Shown one piece after another: positions 36,748-46,930 of a stretch of 64,000 nt of DNA. How positions within the stretch are numbered: the stretch's first letter is position 1; the number at the start of each line of letters is the position of its first letter. The stretch covers positions 8,355,144 through 8,419,143 of the forward strand of contig CM040764.1 of the NCBI GenBank assembly GCA_022829145.1, read 5' to 3'. The translations under genes were made by a program, and so were the position numbers. This stretch comes from Albula goreensis. Its lineage: Eukaryota; Chordata; Actinopteri; Albuliformes; Albulidae. The notes below the pieces were generated by a model that was not told where the DNA came from, ran no database searches, and saw nothing but the letters and a program-made list of their open reading frames with translations.

Positions 36748-38135
36748 ATTAATTACTCACACCTGAATCATTAATTATTAATTACTCTTACTTGGGTCTA
36801 ATTATCAGTGCGTCAGGGAAGTTTGTCCTGGCAGTGAATGCATTGAAGGAGAAGGCATGCAGGGCTTTTTACACCATAAAGAGAAGGCTCTACAATTTAA
36901 ACCCACCTATTCAAATCTGGATTAAAATGTTTGAAAGTATAATTAAACCAATTGCTCTTTATGGTAGTGAAGTGTGGGGCTCCATTATCAAACAAAATTA
37001 CACCAAATGGGAAAGAAATCCAATAGAATCCCTGCATGCAGAATTTTGTAAAAATGTTTTAAAATTACAAAGAAAAACTCTAATCAATGCATGCAGAGCA
37101 GAATTAGGATTTTATCCATTTATTATTGATATACAAAAATGGGCATTCAAATCTTGGGCCCATTTAAAAAATACTCATGCAAACACACTTCACCATAAAG
37201 CCCTGCTGTATCAAGGACAGAACATAGAAAAGAGTCTCCTCAGCCAGCTGGTCCTGAAGCTCACTGAACACAACAACACCACCATCAGTCAGCTTCAGGA
37301 CAGCACCTCAATAACACTTTGAATTAGAGTAAACCAAATTATTAAACATCTCAAAAACTCTTATTTGCACCATTGGGACACAATCACAAAATCTCAAAAC
37401 AGAATAAATTGCTATCTGGCCCTGAATAGAAAATATGAATTGGCAGAATATCTAGTAAACGTTAAAAATACAAAACAAAGAGAGATCCTGGCAAAATATT
37501 GTGTCAGTGACCACAGCCTGGCCATCGAAAAGGGCCGACACAGACAATCCAGGCTGGCCAGAAAGGACAGGCTGTGTGAGCAATGTAAGACCAAAGAGGT
37601 AGAAACAGAGATTCACTTTCTTTTATATTGCACAAATTACGATAAAGAAAGAGAAATATTCTTTAAAAATATAAACATTGTTTTCTACTGACTTTAAAAA
37701 TTGAAATGATGTGGAAAAATGATCAATAATTCTAGGAGAAGGGCCTACAGCACAACAAGCAGCCAAATATGTAGCCACCTGCCATGAAATAAGGGACAGG
37801 AAAAGAACAATCTCTATATAAACAAAGAGAAAAATAAAAAAATAAAAAGAAATATAAGTATGCATATATGTATGTCTGTGTATGTGTATATATAGGTATA
37901 TGTGTATATATGTATGTGCAGGTATATGAATACATGTATGTGTGTGTATGTATATTTATTTATTTATTTATTTATTTATTTTTCCTTGTCTTTGTTATGT
38001 TTAGTTATTTTAAGCATTGTAAATTACACTTTGCATTGTTGTTAATATGTTGTTTATGAGATTTTGTATGTTGCTTTGGCAATATAACTTTTGTTGTCCT
38101 GCCAATAAAGCAAATTGAAATTGAAATTAAAATTG
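36748..38135 (+). mobile_element. Tandem LINE unit 3 (best preserved)
   Basis: This copy has the longest continuous ORF2 remnant. 36792-37322 is open for 176 codons, from LGLIISASGKF through FESIIKPIALYGSEVWG (end of the reverse transcriptase region) to ISQLQDSTSITL, then TGA. Reading continues in the same frame from IRVNQIIKHLKN to FKNINIVF (37323-37691), with the CX2CX9HX4C motif typical of LINE ORF2 C-termini. A small change (TTTTCTACTGAC) ends it early. The catalytic part of the reverse transcriptase and the endonuclease lie upstream in a complete element and are absent. I cannot assign the LINE clade with confidence. Confidence 0.9.
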
Positions 38136-38405
38136 AGCGAGCAAGCGAGAGGAAGAGTGGGAGAGAGAGAGCAAGAGAGAGAGGGCAGGCAAGACAGAGA
38201 GAGAGAGAGAGAGAGAGCAAGAGAGAGAGAGAGAGAGAGAGGGAGAGAGGGCGAGTGAGACAGAAAGAGAGCAAGAGAGAGAGGGCGAGCGAGAGGGAGA
38301 GAGGGCGAGCGAGAAAGAGAGAGAGGGAGAGAGCAAGAGAGAGAGGGAGAGAGAGAGAGAGAGAGAGGGGAGAGAGGAGAGAGGGCGAGTTCGGGGGAGA
38401 GAGAG
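38136..38405. repeat. GA-rich purine tract
   Basis: About 270 bases, linking units 3 and 4. Confidence 0.95.
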
Positions 38406-39795
38406 ATTAATTACTCACACCTGAATCATTAATTATTAATTACTCTTACTTGGGTCTAATTATCAGTGCGTCAGGGAAGTTTGTCCTGGCAGTGAATGCA
38501 TTGAAGGAGAAGGCATGCAGGGCTTTTTACACCATAAAGAGAAGGCTCTACAATTTAAACCCACCTATTCAAATCTGGATTAAAATGTTTGAAAGTATAA
38601 TTAAACCAATTGCTCTTTATGGTAGTGAAGTGTGGGGCTCCATTATCAAACAAAATTACACCAAATGGGAAAGAAATCCAATAGAATCCCTGCATGCAGA
38701 TTTTTTAAAAATGTTTTAAAATTACAAAGAAAAACTCTAATCAATGCATGCAGAGCAGAATTAGGATTTTATCCATTTATTATTGATATACAAAAATGGG
38801 CATTCAAATCTTGGGCCCATTTAAAAATACTCATGCAAACACACTTCACCATAAAGCCCTGCTGTATCAAGGACAGAACATAGAAAAGAGTCTCCTCAGC
38901 CAGCTGGTCCTGAAGCTCACTGAACACAACAACACCACCATCAGTCAGCTTCAGGACAGCACCTCAATAACACTTTGAATTAGAGTAAACCAAATTATTA
39001 AACATCTCAAAAACTCTTATTTGCACCATTGGGACACAATCACAAAATCTCAAAACAGAATAAATTGCTATCTGGCCCTGAATAGAAAATATGAATTGGC
39101 AGAATATCTAGTAAACGTTAAAAATACAAAACAAAGAGAGATCCTGGCAAAATATTGTGTCAGTGACCACAGCCTGGCCATCGAAAAGGGCCGACACAGA
39201 CAATCCAGGCTGGCCAGAAAGGACAGGCTGTGTGAGCAATGTAAGACCAAAGAGGTAGAAACAGAGATTCACTTTCTTTTATATTGCACAAATTACGATA
39301 AAGAAAGAGAAATATTCTTTAAAAATATAAACATTGTTTTCCCTGACTTTAAAAATTGAAATGATGTGGAAAAATGATCAATAATTCTAGGAGAAGGGCC
39401 TACAGCACAACAAGCAGCCAAATATGTAGCCACCTGCCATGAAATAAGGGACAGGAAAAGAACAATCTCTATATAAACAAAGAGAAAAATAAAAAAATAA
39501 AAAAAAAATATAAGTATGCATATATGTATGTCTGTGTATGTGTATATATAGGTATATGTGTATATATGTATGTGCAGGTATATGAATACATGTATTTGTG
39601 TGTATGTATATTTATTTATTTATTTATTTATTTATTTATTTTTCCTTGTCTTTGTTATGTTTAGTTATTTTAAGCATTGTAAATTACACTTTGCATTGTT
39701 GTTAATATGTTGTTTATGAGATTTTGTATGTTGCTTTGGCAATATAACTTTTGTTGTCCTGCCAATAAAGCAAATTGAAATTGAAATTAAAATTG
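38406..39795 (+). mobile_element. Tandem LINE unit 4
   Basis: Very close to unit 3, but with a short deletion where unit 3 reads GCAGAATTTTGTAAAAATG (near 38698), which shifts the frame, plus the five-A form of the later A run. The TGA after SITL (38976-38978) and the open second half to 39359 are kept. Confidence 0.9.
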
Positions 39796-39956
39796 AGCGA
39801 GCAAGGGAGAGAGAGAGGGAGAGAGAGAGAGAGAGAGAGGAGAGAGAGCAAGAGAGAGAGGGCAGGCAAGAGAGAGAGAAGAGAGAGAGGGCAAGCAAGA
39901 CAGAGAGAGAGAGAGAGAGAGAGGGCGAGAGAGAGCAAGAGAGAAAGCAGTGAGCA

Positions 39957-39987
<31 letters not shown>

Positions 39988-40078
39988 GAGAAGAAAGAGA
40001 GAGAGAGAGAGCAAGAGAGAGAGAGAGCGAAGAGAGAGAGGCGGCGAGAGAGGGAGAGAGGGCGAGGGAGAGAGAGAG
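39796..40078. repeat. GA-rich purine tract
   Basis: About 283 bases, linking units 4 and 5; it has a higher share of pure GA than the tract between units 2 and 3. Confidence 0.95.
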
Positions 40079-40513
40079 ATTAATTACTCACACCTGAATC
40101 ATTAATTATTAATTACTCTTACTTGGGTCTAATTATCAGTGCGTCAGGGAAGTTTGTCCTGGCAGTGAATGCATTGAAGGAGAAGGCATGCAGGGCTTTT
40201 TACACCATAAAGAGAAGGCTCTACAATTTAAACCCACCTATTCAAATCTGGATTAAAATGTTTGAAAGTATAATTAAACCAATTGCTCTTTATGGTAGTG
40301 AAGTGTGGGGCTCCATTATCAAACAAAATTACACCAAATGGGAAAGAAATCCAATAGAATCCTGCATGCAGAATTTTTAAAAATGTTTTAAAATTACAAA
40401 GAAAAACTCTAATCAATGCATGCAGAGCAGAATTAGGATTTTATCCATTTATTATTGATATACAAAAATGGGCATTCAAATCTTGGGCCCATTTAAAAAT
40501 ACTCATGCAAACA
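40079..40513 (+). mobile_element. Tandem LINE unit 5 (3'-truncated)
   Basis: Same start as units 2-4, with the same deletion region as unit 4 (CATGCAGAATTTTTAAAAATG) and an extra lost C. It stops abruptly after CTCATGCAAACA and passes into a short GA tract (40514-40591). This points to recombination or deletion rather than reverse transcription as the cause of the truncation. Confidence 0.85.
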
Positions 40514-40591
40514 AGGAAGCAAGAGAGAGGGCGAGTGAGCAAGAGAGAGGGCGAGCGAGAGCGAGAGAGGGCGAGCGAGGGAGAGAGAGAG

Positions 40592-41590
40592 ATTAATTAC
40601 TCACACCTGAATCATTAATTATTAATTACTCTTACTTGGGTCTAATTATCAGTGCGTCAGGGAAGTTTGTCCTGGCAGTGAATGCATTGAAGGAGAAGGC
40701 ATGCAGGGCTTTTACACCATAAAGAGAAGGCTCTACAATTTAAACCCACCTATTCAAATCTGGATTAAAATGTTTGAAAGTATAATTAAACCAATTGCTC
40801 TTTATGGTAGTGAAGTGTGGGGCTCCATTATCAAACAAAATTACACCAAATGGGAAAGAAATCCAATAGAATCCCTGCATGCAGAATTTTGTAAAAATGT
40901 TTTAAAATTACAAAGAAAAACTCTAATCAATGCATGCAGAGCAGAATTAGGATTTTATCCATTTATTATTGATATACAAAAATGGGCATTCAAATCTTGG
41001 GCCCATTTAAAAAATACTCATGCAAACACACTTCACCATAAAGCCCTGCTGTATCAAGGACAGAACATAGAAAAAGAGCCAGCTGGTCCTGAAGCTCACT
41101 CACACCAGCATCAGTCAGTCAGGACAGCACCTCAATAACACTTTGAATATCAAATTATTAAACATCTCAAAAACGTTAACAATACAAAACAAAACAGAAT
41201 AAAGATCCTGGAAAAAATTGGCAGAATATTGTGTCAGTGTCAGTGACCACAGCCTGGCCATTGAAAAGGGCCGACACAGACAATCCGGGCTGGCCAGAAA
41301 GGACAGGCTGTGTGAGCAATGTAAGACCAAAGAGGTAGAAACAGAGATTCACTTTCTTTTATATTGCACAAATTACGATAAAAAAGAGCATTTTTTAAAA
41401 AAATATAAACATATTTATTTATTGATTTTTTTATTTTTCCTTGTCTTTGTTATGTTTAGTTATTTTAAGCATTGTTAATTACAATTTGCATTGTTGTTAA
41501 TATGTTGTTTATGAGATTTTGTATGTTGCTTTGGCAATGTGACTTTTTTTGTCCTGCCATAAAAGCAAATTTAAATTGAAACGAAAATTG
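40592..41590 (+). mobile_element. Tandem LINE unit 6 (degenerate)
   Basis: ORF2 reads on through LYGSEVWG to NIEK after one lost T near its start. It is then scrambled by small deletions between 41070 and 41230, and the TGA region is altered to TTTGAATATC. The Cys/His motif is present at about 41313-41370. The 3' UTR is shortened and the terminus has mutated to GCCATAAAAGC. It marks the right end of the tandem series. Confidence 0.8.
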
Positions 41591-43058
41591 AAAGAGCAAG
41601 GAGAGAGAGGGGAAGCGAGAGGGAGAGCGGGAGAGAAGGAAAAAGAGAAAACTCAGAGGAAACTGCGCAGGGCCTATTTGAATTGTTGTTTCCTTTTCTC
41701 CAAAGCCAAACTGCCACAGAACTAGTAGATCTCACGTCGCCATAACGCCTGCCGACTGCAGGAGAAGTAAGCTTTGGCCATGACTTCGATTCCCATGATG
41801 ACACACTGTAGACGCACCACAAATCACATACTAACCGTGTCATCGGAGGGTTATGAGGCCAGCATGTTCCAGATGACTTTTTTATGAAGTTTTTTTTTTT
41901 TACTCCAAGGGGGACACTGACCGATGAGACGGACTGGGAGAAAGAGAGGGAGCCTGACTGAGCTCATGAACAGACCGGGAAAAGGACCCAGAGGAAAGTG
42001 GCTCAAATCCGTCAAGAGTGGAAGGATCCAGTCTGCCGATCCAGAACGAGCCCAATCCCCAGTCCCGGGACACACACGGAGACACTGGGACCAGCAGGGC
42101 CTCCAGGACTAAAACAAGGTGCATGGAGTGTAGATCTAGAGTGAAAGAAGGTAAATTTGCATATGCATGCTTTGCTTATTTTCAGAAGGCTTATGATTGG
42201 GTCAGTGGAGGCTTTTGTTCTTTAGACTAATCAGGGCTGGAGTTGATGGAAAATCCTATGAAGCAGGAAAGGCCTTCTGTAGACCTCCAGTTTCCTGTGT
42301 TGCAGTGAATGGTGTGAGCGTCTGGAGAAAGGCTAAAGCAGGTAAATCATCTGGCTGTAAGTTTCCTTTAAGGTGAATCAAGGTCAGTGAGACTACAGGG
42401 GCGAACCCCACCCAAGCCCATCTTCCTCTGTCCTGTGGCCTGAGCTAACTTGTCTAAACTAATTACATTGTCACCCTGCCCGAAGACAAAGTGAGGGAGA
42501 AAAGGAAAAAGAGAAAACTCAGAGGAAACTGCACAGGGCCTATTTGAATTGTTGTTTCCTTTTCTCCAAAGCCAAACTACCACAGAACTAGAAGATCTCC
42601 CGTAGCCACAACGCCTGCCGACTGCAGGAGAAGTAAGCCTTGGCCATGACTTCGATTTCCCATGATGACACACTGTAGACACACCACAAATCACATACAA
42701 CCTGTGTCATCGGAGGGTTATGAGGCCAGCATGTTCTCAGTCCGTGCATCCACAGGCACCTGGGCATTCAGCAGTGAGGCCGGGCCAATTGTTGCCTTGC
42801 CAATGCGGACTGGCCAAAGCTGGAAATGGTGCGAATGTAGCTCAAATGCCTAGTGGCAGGGCTCACACTTTGCTTTCAGTGCAAGCGTCTTTTCAGCTTG
42901 AGGCCTGAATGGGGCTTGTACACTTTGTACACATGTGTAAGGCCTTGGTGTACGTATGAATGTACATATAATGATTCATTTTATTTATATCACACCATGT
43001 AGGTGTTTTACAGTACAGTAAATCAGTGTCTGCTTTGTCTCTTTCCTTCCTACCCCAG

Positions 43059-43899
43059 GTCCCTCTGCTGGCTGGACAGCCCCTGAAGTTCACAGTCCTG
43101 GAGACTCTGGACCGAAACAAGGAGGAGTTTGAGTTCCTCCAAGCCCAGTACCACAGGTAGGCCTCTCATTAAAGGTACAGTCAATATTGATCCTGTCTGC
43201 GTGATACCGGTAGCTAAATTATTATTTACGTGAGTTTTTCTAAACTGTTATATGTTATAATCTATTTGGACCGTATGTATAGTGTCTGCAGGTATTTTCT
43301 CCTTCCAGTGGTTGCTCTGTGTACTGACAGTTCAGTGTCTCCCTCTGGTGGCTCCTATTTGTCCCGCAGGTGTTTCCCTCTGCTGGCTGCTCTCTAGATT
43401 GCAGGTGCAGTGCCTCTCTCTACTGGCTCCTGTTCATTACGCGGGCTGTGCACGCAACAAAACAATGTGCCTTACATTGCTATAAATCATAAAATTTTGA
43501 AAATTATATTTGAGTGGAAATAAAAACTCAATCATTTACAGAATTTGTGGTTGTGTGGGCTTTTGTTTGGCAACTGAGTCAACATTACTCCTGGTATCGG
43601 TAGATAAATTTCATAATTACATCAATACAGAGACACTGTCTCTCTCACACTCCCATAAATTAATCTTGGTTCATGGTGAATGCTGTCGGGTAAATCTCTG
43701 GTCAAAATGGAATGACTAGACAGACACTTGGTGGTTTATGTGTGTGTGTGTGTGTGTGTTTTATGCTATTGTGTGTTGTGTGTTTTAGCATTGTATATCT
43801 GTTTTATAATTCCTGCAGGATCTTTTCATGTGTCAACAGATCTTTGATGCAGTCAGACAAGCATCCACACACGGGCTGAACATTGAGATACACAAACAG
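43059..43899 (+). pseudogene. TLE/Groucho-like Q-domain exons, open copy
   Basis: 43059-43156 (98 nt), after a good polypyrimidine tract and CTACCCCAG and before GTAGGC, is open in the family frame: [18 protein letters not shown] then [14 protein letters not shown] with a split last codon, as in TLE exon 2. By eye it is closest to TLE2 (PLQSGQPFKFS). 43840-43899 (60 nt), followed by the strong donor CAG/GTAAGAG, reads IFDAVRQASTHGLNIEIHKQ; only the last nine residues match the family. The family's intervening exon, the start exon and all later exons (glycine/proline-rich, WD40 repeats) are not visible, so a working corepressor is unlikely. It could at most contribute to a short transcript. 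Confidence 0.65.
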
Positions 43900-44989
43900 G
43901 TAAGAGACCCTGTTTTCTTGTCCTTGGATCGTTGGGTTGAGGCAGCATGATGAGGCACTGAAAAGGGCTTGCCAGAGGGGCGTATGTACCCAGCTGGTGC
44001 ACCGCCATCTGTGACGGAAGGAAAACATTTTGAAATAGATTGAAATGAGAACTCATGGAGGTCAGAATCAGAATATCGCACCACTGCACAATGTGTGGGA
44101 AAATGTTGATAATACTTCAGTTTTTCTATGTATAGCCAATTCGTTGCTGTGAATACATGCTCGATAGAATTTCACATACATGTCCTATATACTGTGCCTT
44201 AGGTTACATTTAAGGTGCACATCGTACAGGCCGCCCAGAATGGGGCATTGTAGTTTATAATGGCGGCTGCATGAGCCCCTGTCCCCATTAGCCTTGGCGT
44301 GTGTGGCTTCAGGCCCATCAGTGTATGTGAGGTGGATAAACAGTGTGTGTCGGTAGGCAGGGAGGGTTATGGCAATGGGGTATTCCCACCTTATCTTTAC
44401 GTGTATTTTAAGTGCAGGACAGACAGTGTTACAAATGCATTTGAGAATTTTCTTTCAGAAATTCTGACAGTGCCAGAGCAGGATGTGCCGGCATGGTCGA
44501 GGGGAGTGTGTGTACATGTGCGTGTGTATGTACATATACCCTTGCATTCGTGTGGAGGGCTGTGAGTGTGTATGCATTTGAGTATGTATAATGGGGAGAA
44601 TTTGAGCAAGTGTGTCTGCACCTCCGTGCATGTGCATATATGCATTTGTATGAGCACTCAACAGTTCTGATATCATTCCCTTTGTATTATGTTGTCTGAA
44701 TACCATATTTGGTTGATTGTGCGTGGTCAGTAATGTGCATGTCTGTGCACTGTGGTGCGAACGTAGCTCAAACGCCTAGTAGCAGGGCTCACACTTTCTT
44801 TCAGTGCAAGCGTCTTTACAGCTTGAGGCCTGAATGGGGCTTGTACACTTTGTACACATGAGTAAGGCCTTGGTGTATGTATGAATGTGAATGTACATAT
44901 AATGATTCATTTTATTTGTATCGCACCATGTAGGTGTTTTACAGTACAGTAAATCAGTGTCTGCTTTGTCTCTTTCCTTCCTACCCCAG

Positions 44990-45735
44990 GTACCCTCTGC
45001 AGGCTGGACAGCCCCTGGAGACTCCTGGACTCTGAAACAAGGAGGAGTTTGAGTTCCTCCAAGCCCAGTACCACAGGTAGGCCTCTCATTACAGGCAGAG
45101 TCAATATTGATCCTGTCTGCGTGATACCGGTAGCTAAATTATTATTTACGTGAGTTTTCTAAACTGTTATATGTTATAATCTATTTGGACTGTATGTATA
45201 GTGTCTGCAGGTATTTTCTCCCTCCGATGGTTGCTCTGTGTGCTGACAGTTCAGTGTCTCCCTCTGGTGGCTCCTATTTGTCTCACAGGTGTTTCCCTCT
45301 GCTGGCTGCTCTCTAGATTGCAGGTGCAGTGTCTGTCTCTCCTGGCTCCTGTTTGTTACGCGGGTTGTGCTCGCAACAAAACAATGTGCCTTACGTTGCT
45401 ATAAATCATAAACTTTTGAAAATTATATTTGAGTGGAAATAAAACAACTCAATCATTTACAGAATTTGTGGTTGTGTGGGCTTTGTTTGGCAACTGAGTC
45501 AACATTACTCCTGGTATCGGTAGATAAATTTCATAATTACATCAATACAGAGACACTGTCTCTCTCACACTCCCATAAACTTATCTTGGTTCATGGTGAA
45601 TGCTGTCGGGTATATGTGTGTGTTTTATACTATTGTATTTGCGCTTAGCATTGTATATCTGTTTTATAATTCCTGCGGGATCTTTTCATGTGTCAACAGA
45701 TCTTTGATGCAGTCAGAAAAGCAGGCATACAGAAA
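44990..45735 (+). pseudogene. TLE-like Q-domain exon, deleted copy
   Basis: 44990-45076 corresponds to the exon-2-like piece but has lost 11 nt in the QPLKF region, which shifts the frame. The second exon-like piece starts after GTCAACAG at about 45700 and breaks off after GCAGTCAGAAAAGCA, where unrelated sequence follows. Confidence 0.65.
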
Positions 45736-45809
45736 TACACACATCACATGCTCTTCATAAAGTAGATTTTGTTTAGAGTTTTCCTATGTAGCTGCATGTT
45801 TTAATGAAT

Positions 45810-46040
45810 ATAAAGGTATATGTGTGTATATGTATGTGCAGGTATATGAATACATGTATGTGTGTGTATGTATATTTATTTATTTTTCCTTGTCTTTGTT
45901 TTGTTTAGTTATTTTAAGCATTGTAAATTACACTCAGCATTGTTGTTAATATGTTGTTCATGAGATTTTGTATGTTGCTTTGGCAATGTGACTTTTGTTG
46001 TCCTGCCAATAAAGCAAATTGAAATTGAAATTAAAATTGA
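45810..46040 (+). mobile_element. LINE 3' end fragment
   Basis: Only the 3' UTR is present, from the TATATG-rich part to GCCAATAAAGC and AAATTGAAATTAAAATTG. It lacks the long TTTA run of units 2-4. Confidence 0.8.
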
Positions 46041-46473
46041 GAGAGCAAGGGAGAGAGAGGGCAAGCGAGAGGGAGAGTGGGAGAGAGAGAGTAAGTAAGA
46101 GAGGGGGCGAGCAAGATGGAGAGAGAGCAAGCGAGGGAGAGAGAGCAAGCGAGGGAGAGAGAGCAAGCGAGGGAGAGAGAGCAAGCGAGGGAGAGAGAGC
46201 AAGCGAGAGAGAGAGAGGGCAAGCAAGACAGAGAGAGAGATCAAGAGAGGGCGAGTGAGAGGGAGAGAGGGCAAGCAAGACAGACAGAGGAAGAGAGAGA
46301 TGGCAAGCGAGAGGGAAAGAGGGCAAGAGAGACAGAGAGGAAGAGAGAGATGGCAAGCGAGAGGGAAAGAGGGCGAGAGAGAGAGAGCAAAGTAGAGAGA
46401 CAGCAAGAGAGAGGGCGTACGAGCAAGAGGGAGAGACAGAGAGAGGGAGAGAGAGTGAGTGAGGGGAGAGAGA
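46041..46473. repeat. GA-rich purine tract with internal 18-bp repeat
   Basis: About 430 bases. From about 46120 to 46210 the tract is a regular repeat of GAGAGAGCAAGCGAGGGA, some five copies, unlike the irregular tracts elsewhere. Confidence 0.9.
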
Positions 46474-46930
46474 GATCAGCCAGCTGATCCTGAAGCTCAC
46501 TGAACACAACACCACCATCAGTCAACTTCAGGACAGCACCTCAATAACACTTAGAATTAGAGTAAACCAAATTATCAAACATCTCAAAACTTATTTGGAC
46601 CATGGGGACAAAATCACAAAATTTCAAAACAGAATTGCTATTGGGCCCCAAATAGAAAATATGAATTGGCAGAATATCTAGTAAACATTACAAATACAAA
46701 AAAAGAGATCCTGACAAAATAGTGTCAGTGACCACATCCTGGCCATTGAAAAGGACCGACACAGATAAACTGGGCTGGCCAGAAAGGACAGGCTGTGTGA
46801 GCAATGTAAGACCCAAGAGGTTGAGACAGAGATTCACTTTCTTTTGTTGCACAAATTATGATAAAGAGAAATATTCTTTAAAAATATAAACATTGTTTTC
46901 CCTGACTTTAAAAATGGTCAATAATTCTAG
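46474..46930 (+). mobile_element. LINE ORF2 C-terminal fragment (AGA subtype)
   Basis: Begins much further into ORF2 than the tandem units (SQLILKLTEH). At the position of the common TGA it has AGA (ACACTTAGAATT), so the frame reads on as TLRIRVNQI. It is later broken by small deletions, and the His/Cys half of the C-terminal motif is lost. It ends at AATTCTAGAATTATC, where duplicated block sequence resumes. Confidence 0.8.

Larger units (their letters stand above)
41640..45735 (+). repeat. Segmental duplication, + strand copy (composite)
   Basis: Contains, in order, a truncated piece (41640-41870), a longer piece of the same sequence (41880-42905), a block with TLE-like exons (42905-44745), and a second, more decayed copy of part of that block (44750-45735). 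The boundary at about 44748 joins GTCTGTGCACTG to GTGGTGCGAACGTAGC, which shows that the second part was added by recombination. Two CTCF-like cores in reverse orientation lie at 43341-43351 and 43376-43386. A TG microsatellite is at about 43738-43760. Confidence 0.85.
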
